Positions 47,032 to 59,940 of a stretch of 64,000 bases of DNA are shown here, piece by piece. Under the pieces are notes generated by a model, which was given only the letters and a program-made list of their open reading frames with translations, was not told the DNA's origin and searched no databases. Made by a program: the position numbers and the translations under genes. Source of the stretch: Malurus cyaneus samueli (Eukaryota; Chordata; Aves; Passeriformes; Maluridae); contig CM019216.1 of assembly GCA_009741485.1 (NCBI GenBank), positions 43,214,367 through 43,278,366 on the forward strand, in the 5' to 3' direction. Position 1 is the first letter of the stretch, and each line of letters starts with the position of its first letter.

Positions 47032-50000
47032 CAGTATCACAAAGCTGTATAAAGAACCCAGGAAAGACTTTGGTAAGTTTTTGCATCTTGTCTACATCAC
47101 TGTAGCTTTTCTGCAGTTATACTTGGAAAAACACTGCAAAGAAGGTTTTTATTTTTACAGTAGAGTTAAGACATTTTCCTAAATTACCTCAGTCATATTG
47201 TGAAATAAACTGTATTTCCAGTACTATTTTTTTTTCTTTAAAAAAGAGTTTTGTAGTGCAATTTTGTTCCCAAATGCAATAAAAAAAAAGCTATACTGGC
47301 AACATTTTATAATGCAGACCTGGCTGTGGTCGTTTTTCTCAAATAGGACGAACTGCAAGGTGATGTAAAAACTGCTAGTGCAGCAAAATCAGATTTGAGA
47401 ACCTGAAAGTGAGGTCAAATTCATGTTTTCTAATGCTTAATCATCCACTTAGAATCGAAAGGAAAAAAACCCAAACACGAACTACTTCATCTCTCCAACA
47501 GTAAAGTTAATTCAGTTGTCTTAAGTGGACTTTCTCAGCACGTAGTCACTCAAAATTTGTAAACAAGCAAGTTGTTGCCATACAAGATGGAAAAGATGAC
47601 AGCTCTGCTAAATTCTTTCTGATGTGCTAAAAGGTTTTAACAAGGCAGTAAATTTGTTTCTGTCAGCTAATAATCCTAACCAGATACAATTTTAAATACC
47701 GAGTTTTATTATATTCAAAGGATAGACCTCTTAAATTAGAAGGTGTCACTTTTACAGCCATTTATTAAAGGCAATGTGATGTCTTTATTTCTTTGGAAGA
47801 GAGTGATTGGCTGCACTGACTGATAATATATATATTTTTATATTTCTCATCTTTTACAGAAGTTTAGACAGTAAAGCTTTCTCAGGCAGCTAGTGCAAAG
47901 GAAATATAATTAGAAGTTATCACAGAAGACCTAGCCAGCCAGAAAAGCATTTTTTTCCAATGAAATAATCATAATAAAAAAATTCCTCAACTTTTCTGTC
48001 TCAGTTTTCCACCCCACTTTTTCATTAAAGATAATATCTTCTCCTTTCAAGCACAAAACCCTTCAGAAGGAATGAAAATTTTACAGAACTATTAATGTCT
48101 GGTAAATAAAAAGGTTTTCTAAAAATTCAGTCTAAATTTTAAAAAAAATCACAGGTCTGTTAAATAACAGCTATATAATGCATTTGGTGCTAAATTCTTT
48201 TGCTGACAAATCTAACTTAAATTAAGAGTATGAGTTCTTACTCCCTGTACAATTCATCTACAAGCACCTTTTTGGTTTTTTGTTTGCTTTCTTTCCATTT
48301 AGATGGACTTTGCTAAAACAACCATGTTCAAAAAAGTAATATTTTTGGCATAGCAAATAAGTTCAACAGTCTGCTTGCAAATTGCCTGAGCATACTAAAT
48401 CCAAGTTAAGTTCACAGAAAAAAAAAAAAAAAAAGAAATTATTAAAGTTTTTCAATAACTTTATTTCCTGAAAGCTGAATGTGCAGTACACAGGCTGTTA
48501 TTGCAAATGCTCCTCTGAAAATTCAGTTGTGATTCCAACATCTATGGCTAAACTCCTATGGAGTAGACAGGACAGATAGAGAATTCATGAAAAGGATTCG
48601 ATTTCTCTCTCTGTTGTGGTCAGTGATTCCCTGGGTGACACCAACAGTGTCAAAGTCCAGGAACTGGGAAGAGGGTTGTGAGAAGAGAGTGTTGTGTATT
48701 CTTAGTACCTGTATGGAGTGAAATACTACCCATTTGTCCAGCTAAATGTTATTTTTCAGACTACTTGTCATCTAATTTTCTTTCTTTTTTGTTATGTCAA
48801 TAGCATATTTCAAGAGGAGTGCAACAAAACAAAAAGAAAAAAAAAGAGAGGAGACTACATCAGAACAAAAACATTAAGGTAAAAGGGAGAAGTAGACAGA
48901 TAAGGTCAGGGAGACAATACCTTCTTCAAATGGTTTTGTTGCAGGATAAAAGTCTACATGGAACTACACTTCTCCTGGTATGAAGCATTTCAGTGGCAAT
49001 GAGGGCTTAAGGACTGTCTGCTCCTTTATTTATTTCTCATAGTGCTATAGTGAGTATTAAGAATAAGTTGAGGAAATAAACCTCTTTTTGCCCCATAAAA
49101 TTTCACTGAATTTATGTTTGTAATACTGAAAATGAAGAAAAAATTATAGTAAGAAACCATGGATGAGCAAGAAAAGAAAAGGAATGGATCGACAGACTTT
49201 ACACAGGCTCTGCCCTTTCTGCCATGGAATGAAAACCCCCAAGGTCTCTGAAAACAGTCTTGGCATTTATACCCAAAATCAGGTAAAGGCATGTTTTAAA
49301 AATATTAGCTAAATTGAATGTACTTATATCTCTCTGTATCTAACAGAAGCAGTTTAATAACTTTAAAATAATATTACTTAAATACAATTCACATTCAGTA
49401 CACAGCATAAAAGGGTTTTCTTTTTTGTGCCTCGATACAAGCAGTTTTGAAAACACCTGTAATTCACCTATTCATTAGATAGAATATCTTGTGTAGCTTT
49501 CAGTGGTGTTGAATTTATTGTCAGTTCTTTGGATTAAATTCTACAAAGCAGGGTAAGCCACTGGAATACACTGTTGGTATTTTACCTCTGGGGTAACACA
49601 GTTCAGTTGTTCATCCTCTCTGAAAAAAAGGTAAATGAAAATGTGTTTCCTCGTGGTTCCCCTTATGTTTGAAAAGTTTGAAACAATTAAACTGTGATCT
49701 CAGAGAAACTATGTCTTCCATGATTATTGTCTTAATGTAGTTCTTTGTAAATCTCAAAATATAGTCCAATTAAATATATTTAAATTGACATTCGTACCAC
49801 AGAAGAGTCATGGCTGATATAGAAAAAGGTTCTTGTGTTGATGTCTATGGTTTTAGTGAATAACTTTTGTTTATTTCCAAACCCACATGTTTATATAAAA
49901 GCTGTGAACAGATGAACTCATTACTCACATAAAAAATCACAGATGAACTGCTCTGCAAAACACACCAGAAACATTATAAAACCCAACATTCCTAAAGCTT

Positions 50001-51445
50001 CACTCTTAAATCTAAATAAGTGGTCTGGTTTCCAACAGGAAGTTTTGAGTGTCAAATAGTCTTTTTATCACCTGAATGAATTTCTGAAGCCTGAATTACA
50101 TAGCTTAATTTTTATCTTGCTGCCTTTTAAGAAGATAGCCATTTTTCTCCAATTGCCTCAAAAGCCTCATAGAGAAGAAACTGGTCCATGCACTTGGTCT
50201 TATGAATTTTCAACCATTTGAAAAAAAAAATATATATATATATATATCTATGTCATGCAAACGGGTTTCCTCTGTGCTTTAGGTAGAATTTCAGCTGAGT
50301 TACTGATAATTTCTAATGCAGATGATCACAAGTAGCCATGAAATATACCCAATTATTGGCAAATATCAAGTGCTAGGGAACCCAGTCCTCTTTTGAGGGT
50401 TTCTAGCCCTCATCCAGAAGCAAGAGTATCAGCTCCACTGCTTACTAATAAAGACTGATACAAGCTCAGGCTACGTACAATCATTTTCTTCAATTGTTCT
50501 GAGTGCCCATGTTCCAAGGAATTCAGATTGTTCCAAGGGAAATAAAGAAGACTGAAGAATGGGGGCATGCAGAGGTAAAATATAAAGAGGTAGTCTGATT
50601 TAAAAATATATATATATATATACCTTCTGAAAAAACCCCACATAAATAGTGAATTATTGTTCACTGTTTGTGAAAAAAAAAGATCTGTGCATCAGACCAA
50701 TGGTATATTTTGCTTTGTTCACAGTGAAACAGAGAGGTCAGAAGACAGGGAGTTGGGAAGATGTGGGAACTTTTTGCACTGACTGCAGGCAGGTAACAAG
50801 GAATACCCTGACAGAGAAGCTTATTGTTTGCTTCCCTGTCTGCTAAAAGTGAACTTCTGAAACAAAGCACGAGCTGTCTGAAAACATGATGCCAGCATGA
50901 TCTAAATAGGAAATCAAATACAGGAGATGCAGAGAAAAAGTCTCATAAAACAATACACTTCAAGCTCTTGAGAATTTTTCTCTTAGGATTGAAATTGTTA
51001 TAAGTCTTCTAATTCCATAGAAGAGTGTGAATTAAAACAAGTTTCTGAAATATATTGTATCTTCCTTTGCTTCATATAAAAGACCACTGCCCGTGGGCTT
51101 CTGGTCTTCTAAGGAACTAAGGCAAATCTTGTTCTAGGGGAAATTTCTTTTCTAATTCCAAGAAAGGGAATTGTTAAAAACATTGCCTGACTACACAGGC
51201 CCCTTAAGAGTAGAACAGACAGACTGTTGATTTTACAGTTGTAGTTTCAGGTCAGATGCCTGGGTTTGAACAGGATCATTAAAAGTCACGTAGTGCCATT
51301 TGCAGGATCTGAGAGGAATGCTGCCCAGAAGCAGCACCAAAAGGGCCACATGGGGCAGGGCCAGTACAGCTTGGCTTGGGAGCCTGGTGAGTGCATGTAC
51401 TCCTGGTTCATCCCACATTTTGACTGCTTGCTTCAGCTTCTCTTT
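47032..51445. other. Unique AT-rich non-coding sequence
   Basis: No gene or interspersed repeat is recognised in 4.4 kb. A splice-donor match GTAAGT starts at 47073, 42 bases past the LTR. A poly-A run lies at 48418-48434. Poly-A followed by (TA)n lies at 50221-50247, and a second (TA)n at 50607-50622. Confidence 0.5.
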
Positions 51446-51508
51446 CACAGAATCATGACTTGGAAGGGACCATTTGAAAGTCATCCAGTCCAACCTCCCT
51501 GCTGTGAA
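51446..51508 (-). mobile_element. CR1 LINE 3' end on the minus strand
   Basis: 'cacagaatcatgacttggaa' followed by 'gggaccatttgaaagtcatc' and 'cagtccaacctccctgctgt' is the reverse complement of a CR1 terminus. The match fades after about 51510; more decayed CR1 may extend to about 51640. The frames at 51233-51493 (minus) and 51266-51655 (plus) run across it and are not genes. Confidence 0.85.
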
Positions 51509-54500
51509 TGTTGCTTATGCATTTTATCCAAAGATTGCCTAATGAAAAATCCATGGGAACAGAGACCGGGATGCAGTCCCAGGAGAGTGCCTTTTACACT
51601 AGACAGCGAGAAACAGCCCCTCCTTACTTTGCTAGCTCACTCTGTATCCCCATGAATCTTACATTTCTGTCTGCAGAGTGGTCTAGACATTTATTTTGGT
51701 AGCATCCCCAGTAGGTTTCCAACGTGATCTTAAATGAAGTTGAAAGAAAGAATCATGACTACCTCTTAAATGTCCTTGTGGCCTTCTTGTCCATTATCTG
51801 TAGTACAATTAAGCCAATTTATTTTTACCCCAAATTAAAGATTTTTTTTTTCCCTCTCAGCTGTGCTTTACTTCCAGCTCAAATCATCACATGGAACATA
51901 CTCAGAACAAATTTAACTGATGCCCTGCATGCACACAGTATCCTTCTCTGAGATGTTGTGGAAGTCAAGCTTTTATCTGTCAGTTTTCATCTATTATTTG
52001 GTAGTTAGGAGAGACACAGGCAGGATTTCTTGCATAAATTATTGATTTTGCATTGGATGAGTCTGATAACTGCATGTTGGAGATGTTAAATAGGTTAGAG
52101 CTGTCACTGCTGGCTTTCCTCAGCAGATATGCAGTCTCACATCAGGTATATTTAGATTTTGACACACAGCTTCAGCCAAATTTATTATTCTTTTGTGGGG
52201 TTTAACAATTATTATTTTGTTTGTAAAATGATGAAAAGCTCTCATAGCGTGTTGAAGTTGGGGGTCTTTCTTTCTGAAACTAAAAAGCCATAAAATCTAA
52301 AATCTGAGAGATTTTTGGGCCTGGAATGAATGGATATTTCATCAAGCCTGTTTACAAGGAAGAACAGGGGAAGAAAACTCTTGCTTTTCTATTTTCCTTT
52401 CTATCCCAAACTCTCATTACCTAGAAACCAGTACTGCTTAAACTTTGGAGCTCAAAGAGAGTTTCCTGCCTAGTTTTGGCAGATCTGGCATAAAATACTC
52501 TGTCTCTTACTCACTGACAGTACTTGAAAAAGGTAGGTGAATACTTTGTAAACCAAGAAGTCAGGAAGGCTGATATAAGAGAATCCTTCTGTGATTTCCT
52601 GGCAGCATGTGGAAATACTAATGAACACAGTTTTTGCACTTAAAAGGTTCACCAAAAATAGTGCCATGCACTAAACAAACCCACCTCCACAGACCTTGTG
52701 GGGTGCTTGAACCTTCACAGTGCCCTACAGGCACGGCTATGTGTCTCTGGCAGAGAGCTGGTTAAGCCAAATCAATTCAGAAACCTCCTCAAGTGAGATG
52801 TGACGTGTCTACTTCAGCCCAGACATGACCTAAAGGAAAATGTGCTGAACTAGAAAGATTATATAAAATGCAGAAGCAGGAGAAGACCAGAGAACTTGGG
52901 TTCAACGCTCTCTAGTCTGCTTTGACTAAGCCATCAGTAGAGCCAATTTAACTCTGCAAGGGCCAAACATCCTGAGGATTCAGAGTATTTCTTCCCACTA
53001 TTACCATTTCATTCCCTTGATGTTACTGATAGAAATGTTTTCATGAACTCTACTGATGTAATTTATTTATTTATTTGTGTCTTTTAGAATGGGGCAGCTC
53101 AGGTATTAGAACTGTGTTGGGCCATATGAAAACAAATGGTAGACTATTTCTATGAATTAAAAGAGCTGAGGAGTAAAAACTGGCAATCAGACAGTTAAGA
53201 AGACTGCTCCAGTCATAGCAGGACCTATGTCTTTATCAACTCTTCTTTTACACTTCTTGTCTTTTATCAAACGTTTTTCTGTTTTTTCTTCTTGTAAATA
53301 TGGGCATGGCTCATTGTCATCCCACTGAGGAATGAAAATAAATTTTGAAACTTTTGAAATGTTTACGAAATTAATGTATTGATTTTGGCCCCCTCTTTTT
53401 TTCCAGTCCCTGTGGGAAATCTACACTTATCTTTTCCAATTCATAATGTCATCAATACCAGAAAAAGTCAAGAAGACTGCTAATTCAAGCTGATATTCCT
53501 GTGTATATGTTTTTGTGATCTACGTTTTCTGTCTCTTCCAAGTCATAGAGGCACAAGAATTTTTCTAGAGAAAAGGCAGTGAGAAGCTTATAGACTCAGT
53601 GAACAGACCTTGAATAGAGATGCCAGGAGATAGGGGAAACATGCATGCTTTAAATGTTTTGCTGGACATTGATACAACTACACATCACTGAAGGAAGGAA
53701 TTTCATGATGCTGGGGGGATTTATCCCAGTTCTAGTCCCAGATTTAAAGAAGTAATACTGCTCTAGAGTACACTCTCTTAACTATTGTCCATTTCAAGAT
53801 AGCCAAGTCTCAATCCTGTTATGATTGCTTTGAAATTTTATGCCAGTCTGTAAGGAAAAAAGTGACTACTTGGATTCCAAGGGCCTCCTTAAAAAATTCT
53901 CCTTCAAGATGCACATTTGAACTAGGGGAGAAGACTTCATGAAAATAAAACAAAAAGTCATTCTTTCACCACAAAGAGAGAACTTCTCCTGACCTGCTCA
54001 GTACACTGAATGATTCCTTGGGCTCTACTGTTGCCAGGCTTTGCTCACATTCTCATGCAATGAACATGTTTTGTCTCGCATTAATATTTTAAACTAAAAT
54101 TTGCTCTGCTGCAAGAGCCATGCAGTCAGTGTTCCTTTCTTGTAGCCTGACCTCAGGCCGCCTATCCAATAATACGGTAGATCTCCAATTTTTTTCCTTA
54201 CTGAAGTTCATGGGGTGGAATTGGGGGAGCCATAATATACTGTGCAGTATCTCTAGTCTTTTGCTTAGCAGGAATCTTACATAGCAATTTTTTATTTTTA
54301 GCTGAAACCTGCTGCTGTTGAGAAGGGAAATCTGCTTTTATGCATCAGCAGTGATTTTGAAAAAACACAATCTTATGAGATGTATTTGATCTTTGCGTGT
54401 GTGTCTACTACAACTGCAGCATTTTATTCAAGCTCAAAGAAATAAATTTTACCCATTTTTCCTCAACTTGGAAAATTTTCAGCAGAACTTTGGGCTTGGA

Positions 54501-55760
54501 ATAAAAGCTTTAAGATAGTTAAGAATCAAGTTTCTTCGAAGCTGAAACAGCGTTATGCCTGGACCTCATCAACTCTAATGTGTAGGGGGAAAAAAAGAGA
54601 AGTGTTCCAGCTGTCTAACAGATCTGGGGGGCAGAAAAGAATAATGAGAGCTACTGTGGCACCACAAGAAATTCTGGAACATTGGTTTATTTTTCTATGA
54701 AGGACAAGACTTCAGTCTAGCCAACAGGATACTTCTGAGATATTTTGACATATAATTAGCTAAGTAATACAAAATAATAATAGCAGCAAATGCATTAATG
54801 AAAATAAAAATGCCATCATATTCTCCAGGGGTTGCACTGTCGATCCTAATTACCAGCACATGCACAATAATGATGTATCTAATCTGTGGCTGTCTCTGAG
54901 TACTTTGTCACTATCATGGACTGGTGTCTTGTTTTCTAGTATGAGCTGCAATCAGACATAAGGGCAGCAATTATTCTTATCAGCAGTAAGACTTGTAAAA
55001 GAAATAGTACTGATACCTAAGTAAAGTTCACAGCAAAGCTGGGCTTACATGCATAATGCCAGAGTAGACTTAGCACTCGCTGCTCTTCAGAGAGGAAAAT
55101 AAGTTTTTCAAGAAAAGGACGAGTGAATCAACAGGACTAAGATTATAATTTTTACTTTAACAGTGAATAAGAAAAGAGAAAAGGAGAAAGAAAAACAAGC
55201 ATTCTTCTGAAGCACCGGAGCTCTTGTACGTGAGCATGTCATGATTCAAAAGACCCTTTCTTTTGACTGTGTTTGGCAGAGACACTGTGGAAACATATGA
55301 CCTTTTGCATACGCATAGGGAGAAAGATGAGTTCCTGCAAACAAAACAAAGGCCTTTTCAATGAAATGAAAAGGGAAACCTACAATTCTGAGAAATCCCA
55401 GTCCAGTGTTTGTTTATCTCGAAAAAATGTAGACTTTCTATTTTTTTATTAATAGAATTTTTCTAATATATATTAGACAATTTTTTTTTTCATTTTTTTT
55501 TTTCATATTATAGTTGTTTAAAACAAGATTTAGTTCTACTTTACTGCAGAAAGTGAAGCAGGAGCAGGCCAAGTGGGACTCTGGGAGAACCGCACAATAT
55601 TTCCATGAAAATTCATCTGAATTTTTTAATGGAATCGTGGTAGAGATATCTGCTAGTCCTTCTGTTTGCACTGTCACTTGTGTGGTCAAATGCAACCCTG
55701 GCATAAATTCAGTTAATTTAAAGCTGTTCTATTAGGATGGACTGGTTTGCTTTCAGTTAA
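51509..55760. other. Unique AT-rich sequence, possible conserved non-coding element near 54.8-55.0 kb
   Basis: No gene is recognised. A (TTTA)n run then GTGTCTTTTAG at about 53061-53088 resembles a splice acceptor but leads into a short frame without domains. The 54780-54990 stretch has homeodomain-type TAATTA with nearby CACATG and ATAAT words and no simple repeats, which resembles conserved non-coding DNA. This is an impression only. Confidence 0.45.
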
Positions 55761-55798
55761 CTCTCTTTTAAGTTAATTTTAGTTAACTTAAAAGAGAG
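55761..55798. repeat. Perfect inverted repeat, 16-bp arms, 6-base loop
   Basis: CTCTCTTTTAAGTTAA (55761-55776), loop TTTTAG, then the exact reverse complement TTAACTTAAAAGAGAG (55783-55798). The pairing stops abruptly on both sides. It is the longest perfect short-loop hairpin that I noticed in the window. Confidence 0.9.
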
Positions 55799-55806
55799 AC
55801 AAGATG

Positions 55807-55830
55807 AAGGACTTACCAAAGGACTTACCA
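55807..55830. repeat. Exact two-copy 12-bp tandem duplication
   Basis: AAGGACTTACCA occurs at 55807-55818 and again at 55819-55830 without mismatch, eight bases after the hairpin. Confidence 0.95.
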
Positions 55831-57069
55831 TTCAATGTTAAATTTCTCAAATTGCAGTTAGGTCCAAGATTTGTTTTGATAACAAATTTTTCAGATGTAC
55901 CATTCCTTCTTTTTCACAATCAACTAATTGTCTGGTTTAGTGAATCTTGGAGACTTTTTCTTTTAGAAAAGGTGAGTATAATTTCTTTAATGCCCTTTTA
56001 TTATTTGGAAAAGATGTACCTAGTCTTAAGGTACTGACAAAGGTGGACCCCAAAAAGAGCTGATTTCTGTTCTCACTTCTGTGAGTCTCTTGTAGGAGGA
56101 CACTAAGTCCACACTTTTACTGAATCCATTTATCTCTGAACAGATTTTTTACATATGATCTTTGTTTCATTCTGTTTGAATAAAATATATCCCCTCTCTC
56201 TCACACTCAAACACACTAATCTGTATTTGGGCACCTATAAATGCTACATCAGCCTTGAAGAAACCCTCTGGTACAACAGTATATCTCATATATTACCGTA
56301 TATTTACAATATATATATATATATAAATATATAATATAAATATGGGTTGGCCCATTATTGGAGCTACTAGTTCTGAAAAACTATATTTTTTTTCTTAATT
56401 TATGTTAAGTCCTTGACAGTTTGTCAGCCTCGGTGACACCAAACAACCTCATAGTTAGTATTTCATTGGACAGAAATGTGGATAAATTGTATTGTACATT
56501 TTCTGCAGTTTCAACAGTGCACAACAATATAAGGAAGTTAAGTTTGTGTGTTTAAAGTTGTAATGCAAACACCCCAAAACATAGGCATTGCAAGACACCA
56601 TACAAACAGGTTTCTCTCCTAGATTTAAACTTGGATTTGATGTTCACTTGAATAAATTTTTCTGCCCTCTCAGAAGCATCTAATTGAGTTAGCAAATTTC
56701 ACTAAAATTCAGTGCCAAGGAACTTCCAGTAAAAATGCGTTTGTAGCATGGTGGTGTCTTATTAATCCATGCTGGTTTAGTGCAGTTAAGTCTAAGTGGC
56801 AGTCTGCCTATCCATTCAACTCTTAAACTCCCAGGACTCCTATGGTTTATATAACCTACCACAAAAATATAGGAATTATTAGACTACAACAGAAACAAGC
56901 ACAACAACCTGTTTCTTGCAAAACAAGATTTGGTGTTACAAATAGAAGGACTGTAAAACATTTACTTAAATTTTTAATATCATGAAGTAAATCTGTTCCC
57001 TTCTCTTCCTTTCAGGCAAACTGTTCAGGCCCTGGGATATATGGAATGCATTCACCTGAGTAAAGCCTT
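55831..57069. other. Unique AT-rich non-coding sequence
   Basis: Includes an (AT)n-rich run at about 56308-56343. A donor-like AAAAG/GTGAGT lies near 55970, with an acceptor-like TTTTTCTTTTAG just before it. No coding exon is recognised. Confidence 0.5.
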
Positions 57070-57128
57070 TAAAAAAAAAAACAAAACAAAAAAAACAAAC
57101 CAAAAACAACAACAACAACAACAACAAA
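57070..57128. repeat. A-rich tract with (AAC)n
   Basis: Poly-A with CAAAA words runs into about seven AAC units. The minus-strand frames across it (56966-57151 and 57069-57257) owe their Phe/Leu/Val-rich parts to this tract. Confidence 0.95.
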
Positions 57129-57549
57129 AAATAACATGATCTGTGATTCATACTTAGGATTTCCAGACTTTAATATATACTTCTCCCTCTGTCCCATGTC
57201 TCTGGGTGAGGCAATCACATGCTCCAATTTCACTTTCACTGCACAAAGAAGGGCCAAAACTGAAATTCTTTCATTGACATTCTTGTTTGAACCAATTTGG
57301 ATTTTACATCTGGAGGTTAGAATTTTGTGGCTAGTTTTGATGTTTGCTCATTTCAGTTGCTCTCCCCTAACTGTTAGCTGCTCAATAGCTTGTTGAGGAT
57401 CTGGAATCACAGCCAGGATAAAACATCTTTTGCTGCTGCACACATGCTCTCCTTCACACATGTGAGAATGTCCTGAAAATCAAATGCATTATTTGCAATG
57501 TGCCAAAAAAGAATCAGTGCTTGGTGAGTTCCAGTATCCCTTTTTTCAT
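57129..57549. other. Unique non-coding sequence
   Basis: No gene or repeat is recognised. The 86-codon frame at 57136-57396 shows no domain. Confidence 0.55.
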
Positions 57550-58010
57550 ACCTGATCTTGGCATGCTTAAAACCCTGGAAAGTCACAATTTACATTCCAC
57601 ATAGGAGTCCTGGATGCCTGAGCAGCCGAGCCATACAACAGGATATCCAGCTATTGAGTGCTGCTGTCACAGGTGGCCAGCAGTGCAGCTGCAAAGAGCT
57701 TCCTGCCAGGAGGGCAGAGTGGGTCCACAGGAAGAAATGTTCCTTTCCTCTTCCAATCTGTTTTCAACTATAAAGGAAGGCCCAGGCTCACACTCCTACA
57801 GTGGATGTGCCTACGCAGCATTTTTCAGCCAGAGCAGAATCTCAGCTAACTTTTCTGACAAAAACTGCCTGAAGTGGAGCAGACCATTCACAGGGCTTCA
57901 AACAGCAGGGAGCCCTACCTTTAACACAGAGAGGCCCTTGAGAAATATTTCATCTTATTCTATCACTGCTGTGCATAATCCTATCATCGTTTTATAGCTC
58001 GCTTAGGAGC
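57550..58010. other. GC-richer block with overlapping open frames
   Basis: The block is less AT-rich than its neighbours and open in all three plus frames over parts of its length (57558-57773, 57614-57997, 57658-57849). The 127-codon frame is rich in Ser, Pro and Cys but matches no family I know. Simultaneous openness in several frames reflects composition, not coding. It could be an old retroelement or an exon-containing segment; I cannot tell. Confidence 0.25.
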
Positions 58011-59863
58011 AGTCACTGATGTGCAAAAACAGGACAACAAAAGGAGCAACTGCCTTCCTCTGGAGACACCACAAGTAGGCAATTCATGTGTTTCCTCTTT
58101 CGTTCCACAATCACCCATAAAAACACTTACAAGTGCAAAATTGCTTCCAATCAATTGTGGGTTTTTACTGTAAAAAAGGAAGAAGGCAGATGACTTCTGT
58201 CTGCGAATTTTGCAAGCTAACACTACAAATCCTACATGCTAAAACCCTGGTTAGGTAATGGCAATGGAAAAGGAAGGGGGTTCATTCATAGCAGTGTTAA
58301 CAGAAGACATACATAAGTTCACCGAGTTCTGAGGAAACCTGAGCTTCCTCCCAAGAAGCTCTTGTACTGAAGAAAGACCAACAAGATTACCAAGAGATTG
58401 TGTAAGAAAGCTCAGGTTTTTGAATACTGTTACGTAAGTTAAAACTTTTATTGGGATTAAAGGAGAGCAGTTAAACAAAGGGCAGACAAGAAGTTGATCG
58501 CTTCCAATGAATGTATACAGGACTCATCCATCTAAAATGAAGAGCAGTTGTAAATTTCCTCAGAACTGGGGCCTTGACGCCAGTCTGAAAGGCCACAACA
58601 ATCATAGAAAAAATTTTGACTGATGTCAGGAGATTTCCGAATTCCCATCCTACAAGCTCAAGTGCTTCTGAAAGCAGCAGCATGTACTCTTGTCCTTCAG
58701 TAGTTCTGTAGACTACTTTATTAATAAAAGGCTACTCCGTTTCAGACTAAACCTCAATTTTAAGGCTGCAGATCTGGGACTCTTAAAACTATACTGCAAA
58801 AACTTTTGTTCTCTGAGATCCAAAAGGTGAATTATCTATGCCCCAGAATAGCTCATATTAATCTGCCAGGGTACTTGGAAAAGTGACACACAGTCATTAT
58901 TTCTAAAAAGGCTGTAATTAAGACCAGTTATTCCAAGAGACCATCTGGGAACACGAAAACTATCTTAATGGACTTACTGAGCACAATCAATTTCTTTCAT
59001 TATTAAAAGGTTCCCTTCTCAGCATTTATCACATTTATCATTGGAAAGTTCAAAATATGCCTCCTGGTGATAGCAGATTCCTAAAGTACTCAAGGAATTG
59101 AAAGTGACACAAACCTAGATTGCCTTACCTTAATATACTGGAAATCTGTCTGTTATAAAAAAACTGATTTAAATAAATAAATTGCCAAACATTTCTACCA
59201 GGTTGCTGTGAAAACGGTATTTTTAACAGCGAATGCCAAGAGCCTGAGTGTACAATGAATTACACTATGCAACTTACTGTGTAAACACTAATGATAGCAG
59301 AGGAATTACTTGTCAGTTGATATTAATGCACCTTAGAGAAAAATCTAAACCCCAGAACTCCAACATAAGGTAACAGTGTCCATTTATACAATGAATAGAA
59401 ACCATTACTGCAATCTTCAGTGCTCTCTCTACTGCAGTTTTAGAGAACAATATTGCCTAATGACGATTATTAACTTGAAACTCCTTTAAAATAGTCTCCG
59501 ACTTTCTCTGAGAAGTAAAGTTAGTGACTTTCCCTTTTGACTTGATAGCTACTAAGTACCTTCCAGCTAGTTTTATCCTGTCATATCCAAATTGGCTGAG
59601 TTATCTGTTCCTTTTTTCACCCTCAAATCTTAGATGTCAGACAAGTAGATGAGGAAAACAGGGTCGTACTTTGAAATTTCATGTCTTTAAAGCAGCTGAG
59701 TTCTAGGCAATATTTTTTTAACATTGAAAATCTGTGCAAACTCCAAAATACGAGATTCAGTTCTACAAATTTATGTTGAATTTGTGAGACAGAACCTGCC
59801 TGCAAAGACCCAGGCTGGGCACAGGTCTGAGGCTATTCATGGGCTCACCTCAATTCTGCCTAG
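58011..59863. other. Unique non-coding sequence
   Basis: Minus-strand frames at 57984-58223, 58251-58478 and 58471-58683 follow each other, but no common protein is recognisable. No repeat family is recognised. Confidence 0.45.
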
Positions 59864-59940
59864 CACTAAAGCATGTGCTTCAATTCCATTGACATCAGAG
59901 AGTATTCCAGTGGGTTTAAAGCATTCTTCAGAAGTAGAAA
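59864..59940. repeat. Possible ancient amniote interspersed repeat
   Basis: 'aaagcatgtgcttcaattcc' followed by 'attgacatcag' and 'gtgggtttaaagcattcttc' resembles an old interspersed repeat seen in birds, crocodilians and turtles, which carries the words 'catgtgctta' and 'cattgaagtca'. I cannot name the family, and the match is short. Confidence 0.3.

Noticed and set aside
46442..47040. Full-length endogenous retrovirus
   Set aside because: Only one LTR is present, and no primer-binding site or retroviral coding region follows it within the window.
51266..51655. 129-codon plus-strand open frame
   Set aside because: It crosses the minus-strand CR1 tail, has no domain I know, and a minus-strand frame is open over the same bases.
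55960..55980. Five-base microexon between an acceptor-like and a donor-like site
   Set aside because: Such short motif pairs are frequent by chance in T-rich sequence, and nothing else supports an exon.
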